Of a DNA stretch of 35,450 nucleotides, positions 15,582-23,153 are shown piece after piece (positions within the stretch are counted from its first letter, which is position 1; every line of letters starts with the position of its first letter). The DNA is from Parcubacteria group bacterium GW2011_GWA2_47_26. Its GTDB lineage: Bacteria > Patescibacteriota > Patescibacteriia > GWA2-47-26. Where the stretch lies: NCBI GenBank assembly GCA_001001705.1, contig LCOG01000006.1, forward strand, positions 1-35,450, given 5' to 3'. The notes beneath the pieces are model-generated. The model saw only the letters and a list, made by a program, of their open reading frames with translations, was not told the origin of the DNA and made no database searches. The position numbers and the translations under genes were made by a program.

Positions 15582-15697
15582 CCCGTTAGAAGCAGGTCGC
15601 GGTCTTGCCGCCCTGCTGATTAATGTGTAATGCGATTAATCTTGGCTTTTTCATATGGTAATTTTTCAGGTAACGCGACCGCGGCTTCTAACGGGAT
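15580..15697. repeat. start-codon-flush inverted repeat, copy 1 (rplO-secY)
   Basis: Ends ATCCCGTTAGAAGC and GCTTCTAACGGGAT, with further pairing of GGTCGCG and CGCGACC, about 21 bp of stem around a 70-nt middle. On the minus strand the upstream end contains the last codons and TAG stop of rplO; the downstream end runs into the ATG of secY. Confidence 0.9.
15586..15654 (-). CDS. possible leader peptide before secY
   Basis: A 22-codon frame within the repeat starts ATG at 15654 and ends with the residues NQQGGKTATCF, then TAA. The stop is followed by CGGG and the secY ATG, a 4-nt gap that would allow coupled restart. The copy before rplX has the same length and the same end. No Shine-Dalgarno site is seen, so translation is uncertain. 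Confidence 0.25.
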   Translation of the reverse strand: MKKPRLIALHINQQGGKTATCF

Positions 15698-16134
15698 TCA
15701 ACACGGCCACCTGCCTTCTCAATCTTTTCTTTGGCTGATTGGGAGACCAGACAGCCATGAATAGCCAGTGTTTTTGTAAGACTTCCATCACCTAGTATTT
15801 TAACACCATTCCTGATATTGCGCACGAGGCCGGCAGCCTTTAGCGTCTGCGGGCTTATAACTGCACCCGCCGGAAATCTCGCTTCAAGCCAGCCCAAGTT
15901 AACCTGGGCTGGCTTGGGGTGGATTGATTTGAAACCGCGATGTTTGGGGACGCGTTGAAAAATACGCTTGAGGCCAAGCAATTTTAAACCTTTGCGTCCG
16001 CCGGAACGCGCTCTTTGCCCCTTAATACCCTTTCCTGAATAGGTGCCTTTGCCCGACGCATTGCCGCGTCCAAGACGTTTCACGCGCGTACGCGAGCCGG
16101 GAGCGGGTTTCAAGTTTGATAAGGTTATTGACAT
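15688..16134 (-). CDS. rplO: 50S ribosomal protein L15 (uL15)
   Basis: Large-subunit protein. The start at 16134 (MSITLSNLKPAPGSRTRVKR) fits the family; a longer frame to 16170 would add residues encoded by the spacer repeat. The basic glycine-rich part KRLGRGNASGKGTYSGKGIKGQRARSG is typical. It follows rpsE directly, with no rpmD between. The last residues (ESR) and the TAG stop come from the inverted repeat before secY. Confidence 0.97.
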   Translation of the reverse strand: MSITLSNLKPAPGSRTRVKRLGRGNASGKGTYSGKGIKGQRARSGGRKGLKLLGLKRIFQRVPKHRGFKSIHPKPAQVNLGWLEARFPAGAVISPQTLKAAGLVRNIRNGVKILGDGSLTKTLAIHGCLVSQSAKEKIEKAGGRVESR

Positions 16135-16176
16135 ATAGTTGTGAGCCACTAGCCCATAGGGTATAGCCACTAGTGT

Positions 16177-16671
16177 CTATTGGCTAGTCGTCACTGGCTT
16201 CAATTGCTCAATTGCCCCGAGGGTCGCTCTAATAATATTTACTTTGTTTTTAGTGGTGCCAAGAATCTTGCCTACCACATTAGACAAACCGGCAAGCTCA
16301 AAAACCGCACGCATGGGGCCGCCGGCTTTGATACCGGTTCCACGCGGCGCCGGTTTCATCATTATTACTGCCGCCCCATATTTAGCGCGTATCTTATGAG
16401 GAATGGTTTCTTTAATCATAGGGATAGTCAAAAGCGTCTTACGCGCTTTGCGCGAGGCTTTAGCCGTCGCCGCCGCAACATCGGCGCCTTTGCCAAGACC
16501 AAAACCAATGCGTCCCTTTCCATCGCCAACAAGTACTGCGGCGCGAAAACGCATACGCTTGCCGCCAGCAGTTACGCGCGTAACGCGACGCAGGTCAACT
16601 ACGCGCTGTTCAAATTCTTTTTCTTCCGGTGTTCTTGTATCAAAACGTCGTCGTTCACGTGGCATACTCAT
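16177..16671 (-). CDS. rpsE: 30S ribosomal protein S5 (uS5)
   Basis: Small-subunit protein important for decoding accuracy. Family blocks RRVTRVTAGGKRMRFRAAVLVGD, GKGADVAAATAKA and APRGTGIKAGGPMRAVFELAG are clear. Length of 164 is normal. Its C-terminal codons (VTTSQ) and the following 40 bases are made of the same short word, (A)CTAGTGGCT and its inverse, so the gene end has been remodelled by a small repeat. rpmD, which normally follows, is absent. Confidence 0.97.
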   Translation of the reverse strand: MSMPRERRRFDTRTPEEKEFEQRVVDLRRVTRVTAGGKRMRFRAAVLVGDGKGRIGFGLGKGADVAAATAKASRKARKTLLTIPMIKETIPHKIRAKYGAAVIMMKPAPRGTGIKAGGPMRAVFELAGLSNVVGKILGTTKNKVNIIRATLGAIEQLKPVTTSQ

Positions 16672-16674
16672 ATA

Positions 16675-17049
16675 TTAAAATATTAGTCCGCCTTCGCGTG
16701 CGCCTTCGGCTACGGCCCTTACTCGTCCGTGATATGCCCGGCGTCCGCGATCAAACACAACAGTTTCAATGTTTTTAGCCTTGGCCAACTCTGCAGCTTT
16801 TTTGCCTAATTCTTTGGCGACTTCTACAGTCACATGGTGCGTCTTTTTGTCGCCCTTCACAAGGGCGTCACTAACCGCAAGCAGTGTTACTCCTTTTTCA
16901 TCGTCTATAAATTGGATATAGAGATGCTGGCCAGAAACATGCACGGACATGCGCGGCTTTAAGGCATTGGAGCGCATACTTGCGCGCACGCGGCGTTGAC
17001 GCCGAACCCTTGTTTTTTTAATATCTTTGAGAGTCTCTTTCATAATCAT
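16675..17049 (-). CDS. rplR: 50S ribosomal protein L18 (uL18)
   Basis: Binds 5S rRNA in the central protuberance. The family pattern TRVRRQRRVRASMRSNALKPRMSV, QFIDDEKGVTLLAVS and the C-terminal FDRGRRAYHGRVRAVAEGAREGGL are seen. 124 residues; a second Met at residue 3 is an equally good start. 3 nt before rpsE and 3 nt after rplF, so tightly packed. Confidence 0.97.
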   Translation of the reverse strand: MIMKETLKDIKKTRVRRQRRVRASMRSNALKPRMSVHVSGQHLYIQFIDDEKGVTLLAVSDALVKGDKKTHHVTVEVAKELGKKAAELAKAKNIETVVFDRGRRAYHGRVRAVAEGAREGGLIF

Positions 17050-17052
17050 TTG

Positions 17053-17604
17053 TTATTTAGCGCCCGCAGTTTTAGTGGCTTTACCGGCCTTGCGTCTCAC
17101 AAATTCACCAGCATAGCGAATGCCTTTGCCTTTATACGGCTCGGGCTTGCGAAGCCGGCGAATTTGCGCGGCGATTTCCCCGACTAATTGCTTGTTAATT
17201 CCGGAAAGCGTAATAATATTTTTTTCAACTGTACAAGATATTCCTTCAGGCAAAACAACTTCAACGGGATGCGAGAATCCCAGCTCTAATACAAGACTCT
17301 TATCTTTGAGCGCCGCCTTGTAGCCCACCCCGATCATCTCCAATTTTTTCTCAAAGCCGCGAGTGACTCCTTGTATTATATTAGCCAAGAGCGCACGATG
17401 CAGCCCCCACAACGCTCGGTCTTGTTTCTCGTCGGGATTTTTTACGGAAACCGCGAGAACGCTCTCCGCCTCTTCAACTTTGACGCTCGGATGCATTACT
17501 AAAACATCTTGGCCCTTTGGCCCTTGCACCGTCACGGTGTTCTCCGCAATTTGCACAGTTACTCCCTTGGGTATGATAATATTTTTTTTACCAATGCGCG
17601 ACAT
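17053..17604 (-). CDS. rplF: 50S ribosomal protein L6 (uL6)
   Basis: Large-subunit protein near the factor-binding site. MSRIGKKNIIIPKGVTV at the start and the C-terminal KPEPYKGKGIRYAGEFVRRKAGK are diagnostic. Two similar halves of the L6 fold can be followed. 183 residues, normal length. Confidence 0.98.
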   Translation of the reverse strand: MSRIGKKNIIIPKGVTVQIAENTVTVQGPKGQDVLVMHPSVKVEEAESVLAVSVKNPDEKQDRALWGLHRALLANIIQGVTRGFEKKLEMIGVGYKAALKDKSLVLELGFSHPVEVVLPEGISCTVEKNIITLSGINKQLVGEIAAQIRRLRKPEPYKGKGIRYAGEFVRRKAGKATKTAGAK

Positions 17605-17607
17605 ATG

Positions 17608-18006
17608 TTAATATACTTCACAAATAACTTCACCGCCGAGCTTTTGCTCTTTTGCTTCTTTATTCGTCATGATTCCTTTGGGCGTGGACACAATAGCCAT
17701 ACCAAGCCCGCGAGTAACTTGGGACAATTGCCGATGACCAACATAGACACGGCGACCAGGAGTGGAGACGCGCCGAATTTCGCGGATACGTGATTTTTTG
17801 GGAGCATCGTAACGCAAGGTTAGTTTAAGCTGCTGGCCCGTAAGCGAATGCTCGGCTTTGCCCGCAAAAGCAAGATAACCTTCGCGTTCTAGAATTTTTG
17901 CAATGGCTAATTTGACTGCTGAATATGGCAACAGCACTTCTTTGATGCCAACTGCGGAGGCATTTCTGATTCTGGTAAGCATGTCTGCGATGGGATCTGT
18001 CATCAT
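17608..18006 (-). CDS. rpsH: 30S ribosomal protein S8 (uS8)
   Basis: Binds the central domain of 16S rRNA; in E. coli it is also the spc-operon repressor. MTDPIADMLTRIRNA at the start and GLGMAIVSTPKGIMTNKEAKEQKLGGEVIC at the end are diagnostic. 132 residues. The spacer on its 5' side is a run of GTCTACAG-like repeats. Confidence 0.98.
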   Translation of the reverse strand: MMTDPIADMLTRIRNASAVGIKEVLLPYSAVKLAIAKILEREGYLAFAGKAEHSLTGQQLKLTLRYDAPKKSRIREIRRVSTPGRRVYVGHRQLSQVTRGLGMAIVSTPKGIMTNKEAKEQKLGGEVICEVY

Positions 18007-18011
18007 AATTT

Positions 18012-18064
18012 GGTCTACAGTCTACAGACTTATAGTCTACAGTAAGCGGTCGTCGGTAGTCTAT
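18012..18064. repeat. GTCTACAG-type repeat cluster (rpsZ-rpsH spacer)
   Basis: GTCTACAGTCTACAGACT and TAGTCTACAG make direct and inverted copies of one 8-base word, and a degenerate GGTCGTCGGTAGTC follows. Related words (GACTACTGACTACAG, GTAGAC) form the end of ruvC at 33878-33912. It can fold as a hairpin between rpsZ and rpsH. Confidence 0.55.
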
Positions 18065-18075
18065 TATTTAATGAA

Positions 18076-18261
18076 TTACCAGCTGGATTTTCGTAACCCC
18101 GGAATCTGTCCAACATTGCCCAGCTCTCTAAAACAAATCCGGCACAAATCAAAGTCGCGCATATAACCGCGCTTTCGACCGCAACGCCAACAGCGGCGCA
18201 CAATGCGAGTGCTGAATTTTGGTTTTCTCTTAGACTTTTGAATCTGTGCTGTTGTTGCCAT
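18076..18261 (-). CDS. rpsZ: 30S ribosomal protein S14, zinc-binding type (uS14)
   Basis: 61-residue short form of S14. The zinc site is CWRC and CRIC, and RKRGYMRDFDLCRICFREL is the usual core. This short C+ form is typical of many Gram-positive and CPR bacteria. It starts 1 nt after rplE. Confidence 0.97.
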   Translation of the reverse strand: MATTAQIQKSKRKPKFSTRIVRRCWRCGRKRGYMRDFDLCRICFRELGNVGQIPGLRKSSW

Positions 18262-18262
18262 A

Positions 18263-18805
18263 TTATTTAGTCCGGAAGGGGAAGCCCATCAGCTTTAATA
18301 ATTCCAATCCTTCCTCGTGTGTGGCGGCGTTATGCACAACGGTTATCTCAAGGCCGTGTTGACGCTCCGCCTCGCCAGCTCTAATTTCCGGAAAAGCCGA
18401 GACTTCGCGCAAACCAACCGTCAAATTTCCTTCTTTATCCAAGGCCTTGAAATCCAAACCGCGAAAATCACGAACGCGCGGCAAGGTAAATTTTATAAAC
18501 CTCTCAATAAAATGATACATGCGTATACCGCGCAAGGTTACCGAAAGGCCGATGGTCTGCCCTTTGCGGATCTTGAAATTCGCTATGGATTTTCGCGCTT
18601 TTCGCTCGATGGACTTTTGGCCGGTTATAATCCGCAGAGTATCTTTGGCTGATTCAAAAAATTTTTGATCCTTAAGCGCGCTGCCCAATCCGACATTCAA
18701 AACTACTTTTTGAATGTGCGGCACGGCCAGAATATTTTTGTAACCAAACTTAGCCTGCATTGCGGCTATAACAACCTTATTGTAGTGCTCTTTTAAGTTA
18801 ATCAT
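18263..18805 (-). CDS. rplE: 50S ribosomal protein L5 (uL5)
   Basis: Binds 5S rRNA and contacts tRNA in the P site. The ATG at 18805 (MINLKEHYNKVVIAAM) is chosen; an upstream start at 18865 would overlap rplX by 56 nt and add unrelated residues. Core blocks are PHIQKVVLNVGLG, ITGQKSIERKARKSIANFKIRKG and the C-terminal TTHEEG-like ATHEEGLELLKLMGFPF. About 180 residues. Confidence 0.97.
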   Translation of the reverse strand: MINLKEHYNKVVIAAMQAKFGYKNILAVPHIQKVVLNVGLGSALKDQKFFESAKDTLRIITGQKSIERKARKSIANFKIRKGQTIGLSVTLRGIRMYHFIERFIKFTLPRVRDFRGLDFKALDKEGNLTVGLREVSAFPEIRAGEAERQHGLEITVVHNAATHEEGLELLKLMGFPFRTK

Positions 18806-18809
18806 AGAA

Positions 18810-19118
18810 TCAGTCAATGGCCTGCTTACATGACCGGCAAACACGGCGCTTAGATTCGCCCTCACTGCTAAAGGAAACGCGCGTAACTTTATTACAACGC
18901 GGACAAACTAGCGCGACATTAGAAATATGCAGCGGCGCGGGGAATTCGATTTTCTGGCCTTTCTGTCCTTGGCGGCGGGGACGAGTGTGTTTTACCCGGA
19001 GATTAATGCCTTCCGCTGTCACGCGACTCTCCTTCGGAAATACTCTCAAGACCTTCCCCGTTTTACCACGTGAAGTTCCTGTAATTGCTTTAACCATGTC
19101 GCCTTTGCGAATCTTCAT
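18810..19118 (-). CDS. rplX: 50S ribosomal protein L24 (uL24)
   Basis: Early assembly protein of the large subunit with a KOW motif: MKIRKGDMVKAITGTSRGKTGKV. The C-terminal part carries two Cys pairs, CPRC and CRSC, a zinc-ribbon type end seen in many bacteria. 102 residues. The start codon is flush with copy 2 of the inverted repeat, which separates it from rplN. Confidence 0.97.
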   Translation of the reverse strand: MKIRKGDMVKAITGTSRGKTGKVLRVFPKESRVTAEGINLRVKHTRPRRQGQKGQKIEFPAPLHISNVALVCPRCNKVTRVSFSSEGESKRRVCRSCKQAID

Positions 19119-19238
19119 CCCGTTAGAAGCAGGTCGCAGTCATCCCGCCCTGCTGATTATTATTATATTTTACGAAATTGACCTTTTGCATACTATCATG
19201 ATTTTTGTGAATAAAGCGACCGCGGCTTCTAACGGGAT
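19117..19238. repeat. start-codon-flush inverted repeat, copy 2 (rplN-rplX)
   Basis: Same ends as copy 1: ATCCCGTTAGAAGC...GCTTCTAACGGGAT. The arm near rplX reads AGGTCGCAGTC, with one change against copy 1. The region next to the rplX start shares about 45 nt with copy 1, including AATCAGCAGGGCGG. The rest of the middle is unrelated. Confidence 0.9.
19123..19191 (-). CDS. possible leader peptide before rplX
   Basis: 22 codons, ATG at 19191, ending NQQGGMTATCF and TAA, then CGGG and the rplX ATG. It has the same length as the frame before secY. Differences from that copy in this part are GGC/GGG and ACC/ACT (silent) and AAG/ATG (one residue). The low number of changes cannot decide between protein and DNA constraint. 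Confidence 0.25.
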   Translation of the reverse strand: MQKVNFVKYNNNQQGGMTATCF

Positions 19239-19249
19239 TCATACCTTGC

Positions 19250-19621
19250 TTATAATACTTCTGGCGCTAATGAAATAATTTTAGTAAAACCTTTAGCTCT
19301 TAACTCCCGCGCCACGGGCCCAAAGATGCGCGTTCCTTTTGGCTCGCCAGATTCTTTATCAACAATAACTGCGGCATTATCATCAAAACGGATATAGCTG
19401 CCATCAGGCCGCCGCGTTTCTTTTCTAGTTCTGACAATCACCGCGTGCACAATATCGCTTTTTTTAACCAGGCTGTGCGGAATGGCCTCTTTTACTACAC
19501 AAGTAACAATACCGCCAATACGGCCGTACCGCTTTTGATAGCCGCCGAGCACGCGAATACACTGGAGTTTCTTGGCGCCAGTATTATCGGCTGAAACTAA
19601 CATTGTTCTGTGCTGAATCAT
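19250..19621 (-). CDS. rplN: 50S ribosomal protein L14 (uL14)
   Basis: Large-subunit protein at the subunit interface. [27 protein letters not shown], and the later [14 protein letters not shown] and [13 protein letters not shown], are diagnostic. 123 residues, normal. The spacer before its start carries degenerate AATTTGTGC-like repeats ending CAGTGATGTAAAAG before TATG. Confidence 0.98.
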   Translation of the reverse strand: MIQHRTMLVSADNTGAKKLQCIRVLGGYQKRYGRIGGIVTCVVKEAIPHSLVKKSDIVHAVIVRTRKETRRPDGSYIRFDDNAAVIVDKESGEPKGTRIFGPVARELRAKGFTKIISLAPEVL

Positions 19622-19628
19622 ACTTTTA

Positions 19629-19681
19629 CATCACTGAACGAATCACACGAATTTGCACAAATTATTTGCGTAAAATTAGCG
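19629..19681. repeat. CAGTGAT-ended repeat spacer (rpsQ-rplN)
   Basis: On the minus strand TTACGCTAATTTTACGC, AAATAATTTGTGC and AAATTCGTGTGATTCG are degenerate copies of one word, and the end TTCAGTGATGTAAAAG lies 1 nt before the rplN ATG. The spacer before rplP ends the same way (CTCAGTGATTAAAAG). Confidence 0.5.
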
Positions 19682-19684
19682 TAA

Positions 19685-19948
19685 TTAGCTTAGCGATTTA
19701 CTAACAACGCGCCACCTTTTATCTTTAGACAGCGGCCGCATCTCTTCAATTATTACTTTATCACCGACTTTAGTTTCACTTTTCTCATCATGCGCCTTAA
19801 GCTTTTTACTTACGACATAGCGTTTCTTGTATTTGGGATGCAATTTCATCCGATCAATGCGAACAACTACGGTCTTCTGCATTTTATTGCTAATTACAAT
19901 TCCTTGCAATCTGCGGCGGCGCGGTAGTTTTTTTGATTCTGCGGTCAT
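19685..19948 (-). CDS. rpsQ: 30S ribosomal protein S17 (uS17)
   Basis: Primary 16S rRNA binder with an OB fold. [43 protein letters not shown] is diagnostic, as is the later [21 protein letters not shown]. 87 residues. rpmC lies 21 nt upstream. Its last codons and TAA blend into the next repeat spacer. Confidence 0.98.
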   Translation of the reverse strand: MTAESKKLPRRRRLQGIVISNKMQKTVVVRIDRMKLHPKYKKRYVVSKKLKAHDEKSETKVGDKVIIEEMRPLSKDKRWRVVSKSLS

Positions 19949-19969
19949 AAGACAAACTAATAATACAAT

Positions 19970-20149
19970 TTACTTGCTAATCAGGGTGAGTATCCTTGCG
20001 ATGGTCTTTTTGGTCTCTCGCATATCGCGCACGTTCTTCACTTCGCGGCGCGCAGCCTTAAAACGAAGCTCACGCAGTTTTTTACGCGATTCCTGTAGAA
20101 TCTTCCCTTGTTCAACTTCATTCAGTTGTCGGAGCTCTTTAATGGTCAT
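19970..20149 (-). CDS. rpmC: 50S ribosomal protein L29 (uL29)
   Basis: Short large-subunit protein at the exit tunnel, a docking site for SRP and trigger factor. I translated a 59-residue frame from the ATG at 20149: it begins MTIKELRQLNEVEQGK, has KKLRELRFKAARREVKNV, and ends ARILTLISK. This is the usual L29 helical hairpin. Order rplP-rpmC-rpsQ is the normal one. The ATG is flush with copy 3 of the inverted repeat; no Shine-Dalgarno site is present. Confidence 0.96.
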   Translation of the reverse strand: MTIKELRQLNEVEQGKILQESRKKLRELRFKAARREVKNVRDMRETKKTIARILTLISK

Positions 20150-20304
20150 CCCGTTAGAAGTTTAAATTTTAGTTTCGTTTATGTACCCGCTAGACGTTAG
20201 TCGGCTTCGTCCCGGTTAGAGGTAGGACGCGGACTGCGTCCGCTACCTCTAACGGGATTCGCCACCATAGTATATGAATGGCTTGCCTGAACTTCTAACG
20301 GGAT
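20148..20304. repeat. start-codon-flush inverted repeat, copy 3 with nested copy (rplP-rpmC)
   Basis: Outer ends are ATCCCGTTAGAAGTT and AACTTCTAACGGGAT. Within it, 20211-20258 is a second related palindrome, CCCGGTTAGAGGTAG...CTACCTCTAACGGGATTC, with a GACGCGGACTGCGTC centre. On the minus strand the upstream end overlaps the TGA stop of rplP and the downstream end gives the start of rpmC. Confidence 0.9.
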
Positions 20305-20723
20305 CATACTGTATCCTTGCTTACAATCACTGTTCTTACCGGCATTTTGTGCGAGGCCAGACGCAGTGCCTCACGCGCGACATCCTCGGCTACACCATCA
20401 ATTTCAAACATGATAACACCTGGTTTTACAGGGGCAACAAAATGGTCAACTGCTCCTTTGCCGCCGCCCATAGGTATTTCAACTCCTTTAGTCGTTATGG
20501 GTTTATCCGGAAAAATGCGTATCCAGATCTTACCGCCCTTTTTCATAAAACGCGTCATAGCCCGACGAGCGGCTTCAATCTGGCGCGCCGTAATCCAACC
20601 CGTCTCAAGAGTCTTCAGACCAAAAGAACCAAAGTCAACACCTAAACGCCTAGTTGCAATACCAATTCGATGCCGGCGTCCTTTGTGCCATTTGCGGTGT
20701 TTTATTTTCTTAGGGATTAACAT
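20304..20723 (-). CDS. rplP: 50S ribosomal protein L16 (uL16)
   Basis: Large-subunit protein at the A-site tRNA elbow. [17 protein letters not shown] at the start, [15 protein letters not shown], and the KPIT-type [18 protein letters not shown] are diagnostic. 139 residues. The stop TGA is the first three bases of the following inverted repeat side. Confidence 0.98.
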   Translation of the reverse strand: MLIPKKIKHRKWHKGRRHRIGIATRRLGVDFGSFGLKTLETGWITARQIEAARRAMTRFMKKGGKIWIRIFPDKPITTKGVEIPMGGGKGAVDHFVAPVKPGVIMFEIDGVAEDVAREALRLASHKMPVRTVIVSKDTV

Positions 20724-20730
20724 ATCTTTT

Positions 20731-20800
20731 AATCACTGAGCAAATTCCACTAATTTTCGCTAATCATTCGTGCATTATTGAAGAGATTCGTTCAGTGATT
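20731..20800. repeat. inverted repeat AATCACTGA...TCAGTGATT (rpsC-rplP)
   Basis: AATCACTGAGCAAAT and the right-hand ATTCGTTCAGTGATT are inverted ends around degenerate copies of TAATTTTCGC/TAATCATTCG. The rplP-side end has the same CAGTGAT word as the spacer before rplN, here 10 nt from the ATG. Confidence 0.65.
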
Positions 20801-20807
20801 TAATACT

Positions 20808-21446
20808 CTAACCCTTATTAAATATCTCTCCTCTATAAACCCAGACCTTAATACCAATCCTGCCGTAAATCGTATGGGCTTCAACACAAGCGTAATCTAT
20901 ATCAGCGCGCAGATTCTGCAAAGGAATCTTGCCAAAGCCAAGGGTTTCATCGCGAGCAATCTCCGCGCCGTTCAAACGTCCGGAAACGGTTATTTTTGCT
21001 CCGAGGGCTCCCACTTTCTGAATTCTCCCCAAGGCTTGTTTTAGGGCCGTGCGGAAAGGAATGCGTTTTTCAATATCTTGTTTCACGCCCTCGGCTACCA
21101 CTGCTCCATGCAAAGACGGCTTTTCAATCTCTTGGATATTGACCGTGAGGTTAGTAGCGGGGAAAAATTGCTGTTTTAGCTTGCGCTTCAAATCCTCTAT
21201 GCCAGCACCGCCGCGGCCAATAACCATGCCGGGCTTTGCCGCATGAATTGTAATCGTAGCGGCAACAGTGGACCTATCAATTTCGATGCGATCAACGCCG
21301 GCGCCAACTAAGCTCTTTCGAATAAAGTCCCGTAGTAAGACATCGTCTTTAAGATAGCGGCGAAAATCTTTTCTAGAAAACCATTTTGACGGCCAGGTAT
21401 AGATATTCGCCATTCGGAATGCAAAGGGGTGCACTTTATGTCCCAT
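20808..21446 (-). CDS. rpsC: 30S ribosomal protein S3 (uS3)
   Basis: Part of the mRNA entry site with helicase activity. MGHKVHPFAFRM at the start; the KH domain has KPGMVIGRGGAGIEDLKRKL; the C-terminal domain has GRLNGAEIARDE and TIYGRIGIKVWVYRGE. 212 residues, normal. Confidence 0.98.
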   Translation of the reverse strand: MGHKVHPFAFRMANIYTWPSKWFSRKDFRRYLKDDVLLRDFIRKSLVGAGVDRIEIDRSTVAATITIHAAKPGMVIGRGGAGIEDLKRKLKQQFFPATNLTVNIQEIEKPSLHGAVVAEGVKQDIEKRIPFRTALKQALGRIQKVGALGAKITVSGRLNGAEIARDETLGFGKIPLQNLRADIDYACVEAHTIYGRIGIKVWVYRGEIFNKG

Positions 21447-21455
21447 ATTATCTGA

Positions 21456-21788
21456 TTATCGTTCTCCTAGAACGATTGTAATGTGACTAGTCCTTTTACG
21501 AATAGGCGCGGCTCGACCAAAAGCGCGCGGCGCAGACCGTTTTAACACTGGACCGCCATCTGCCGTAATCTGTTTGATATAGAGTTTTTCGGTTTCCATT
21601 TTTTTATCTTTAGCATTAGCTAGGGCTGACCGCAAGAGCTTAAGCAAGGGCTCCCGGGCGAGTTTAGCCGTGTACTGCAAAATTACCTGCGCCTCTCCTG
21701 TTGACTTGCCACGAATTAAATCGGCAACAAGACGGACCTTGCGCGGCGACATTCTAATATATTTTGCAACTGCTTTAACTTCCGTCAT
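21456..21788 (-). CDS. rplV: 50S ribosomal protein L22 (uL22)
   Basis: Lines the exit tunnel. AVAKYIRMSPRKVRLVADLIRGKS and the beta-hairpin part GPVLKRSAPRAFGRAAPIRKRTSHITIVL are diagnostic. 110 residues. Starts 2 nt after rpsS. Confidence 0.98.
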   Translation of the reverse strand: MTEVKAVAKYIRMSPRKVRLVADLIRGKSTGEAQVILQYTAKLAREPLLKLLRSALANAKDKKMETEKLYIKQITADGGPVLKRSAPRAFGRAAPIRKRTSHITIVLGER

Positions 21789-21790
21789 AT

Positions 21791-22126
21791 TTATTTAGCT
21801 GGCGTGGCAGTTTTGCCGGGTTCCGCTGCCGGTTTAGTGGTGGCGGCTTTGGCTTCTATTTCGCGTTGCATTTTACCTCCGTGCCTGATAAATTTCCGGG
21901 TGGGTGAAAATTCACCAAGACGATGTCCGACCATATCCTCCGTGATTAAGACCTGAAGATGCGTTTTACCATTATGCACGCCGATCGTAAAGCCCACCAT
22001 CTCCGGAGCGATGACCGAGTCGCGCGACCAGGTTTTCACAACGGTTTTGTCGCCAACTCTCAACTTACCCAACTTTTTTAATAAATTGGCATCTACGAAT
22101 GGACCTTTTCTCAAGCTTCTGGACAT
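21791..22126 (-). CDS. rpsS: 30S ribosomal protein S19 (uS19)
   Basis: Small-subunit head protein. [35 protein letters not shown] and [16 protein letters not shown] are diagnostic. 111 residues; the last 20 form an Ala/Lys/Pro/Thr-rich tail not found in the usual 90-residue protein. Confidence 0.98.
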   Translation of the reverse strand: MSRSLRKGPFVDANLLKKLGKLRVGDKTVVKTWSRDSVIAPEMVGFTIGVHNGKTHLQVLITEDMVGHRLGEFSPTRKFIRHGGKMQREIEAKAATTKPAAEPGKTATPAK

Positions 22127-22140
22127 AGTAAATCAATTCT

Positions 22141-22208
22141 GTCATTCCGAGCGGAGCGAGGAATCCCGTTCTTTGGTGTAGGGGATCCTTCGCTACGCTC
22201 AGGATGAC
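22141..22208. repeat. GTCATTCC...GGATGAC inverted repeat, copy 1 (rplB-rpsS)
   Basis: GTCATTCCGAGCGGAGCGAG and CGCTACGCTCAGGATGAC are imperfect inverted ends around AATCCCGTTCTTTGGTGTAG. A small hairpin GACAACTTCGTTGTC follows on the rplB side and includes the rplB stop TGA (minus strand). The same element occurs between tuf and rpsJ. Confidence 0.85.
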
Positions 22209-22218
22209 AACTTCGTTG

Positions 22219-23049
22219 TCATTTTCGCCGTTTAACAATTAAAGCATTGGACCATTTATTAGCCTTGCGAGTTTTTACGCCAAGAGCAGGCTTCCCCCAA
22301 GGAGTCTTGGGGTGCTTTAAGCCGATCGGCGAAACTCCTTCTCCGCCGCCATGGGGATGATCTACCGGATTCATGGCCTTGCCGCGAACGGTCGGCCGTC
22401 TGCCGCGATGAAACATACGTCCAGCTTTTCCCCAAGTGATGAGTCTCCAGTCTGGATTTGAAACTTGGCCAATGGTCGCTGCACAATCTTCCGGAATTTT
22501 TCGGACCTCGCCCGAGGGGATTTTTATCTGCGCAAAACCACCTTCTATTGCCATGAACTTGGCCACTCCACCGGCACCGCGCGCCAGTACACCTTTGGTA
22601 TTGGGCTTTAACTCTATATTGAAAATTGGCTGGCCTATCGGAATGAATTTCAAGGGCATGCGATTGCCAATCTTTGGCGGCACGGCCGACCTTGAAGAAA
22701 TTATTTGGTCGCCAACTTTGATTCCATTAAAAGCCAATAAATAGCGCTTTTCACCGTCGCTGTATTTTACTAAAGCAATGCGGGCACTGCGATAAGGATC
22801 ATATTCTATCGCCAAGACTTCGGCCGGAATATCAAATTTATCCTGTTTAAAATCCACAAGACGATAATAGCGCTTCGCCCCGCCCACTCGATGGCGCACC
22901 GTTATCCGGCCAGCCACATTGCGTCCAGCGTGCCGCGGCAATTTTACAACCAAGGCTTTCTCCGGTTCAGTTTTGGTAATATCGCTAAAAGCATCAATGC
23001 TCAAATTGCGGCGGCCCGGACTCGTAGGTTTTACTATTCGTATTGGCAT
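22219..23049 (-). CDS. rplB: 50S ribosomal protein L2 (uL2)
   Basis: Peptidyl-transferase-centre protein. [22 protein letters not shown], and near the end [18 protein letters not shown] with the key His, are diagnostic. 276 residues. The ATG is nearly flush with the inverted repeat ending GTAGCACCGGGT. The TGA stop lies in the next repeat. Confidence 0.98.
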   Translation of the reverse strand: MPIRIVKPTSPGRRNLSIDAFSDITKTEPEKALVVKLPRHAGRNVAGRITVRHRVGGAKRYYRLVDFKQDKFDIPAEVLAIEYDPYRSARIALVKYSDGEKRYLLAFNGIKVGDQIISSRSAVPPKIGNRMPLKFIPIGQPIFNIELKPNTKGVLARGAGGVAKFMAIEGGFAQIKIPSGEVRKIPEDCAATIGQVSNPDWRLITWGKAGRMFHRGRRPTVRGKAMNPVDHPHGGGEGVSPIGLKHPKTPWGKPALGVKTRKANKWSNALIVKRRK

Positions 23050-23149
23050 ACCCGGTGCTACAATACTTTTATTAATATAATTTTATTATTCATGGATAAC
23101 GTATATTTCTCGCTAGCACTACATACTTGAAAGAGTTGTAGCACCGGGC
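23050..23149. repeat. inverted repeat CCCGGTGCTACAA...TTGTAGCACCGGG (rplW-rplB)
   Basis: Perfect 13-bp ends around an AT-rich 73-nt middle. On the minus strand the downstream end reads TAGCACCGGGT then ATG of rplB. An 11-codon frame in the middle (starting [11 protein letters not shown]) ends with that TAG, 8 nt before the ATG. A different family from the CCCGTTAGAAG one but the same position. Confidence 0.88.
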
Positions 23150-23153
23150 ATAA

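Noticed and set aside
16135-16170. N-terminal extension of rplO by 12 codons
   Set aside because: It is encoded by the CTAGTGGCT repeat spacer; MSITLSNLKP is the family start.
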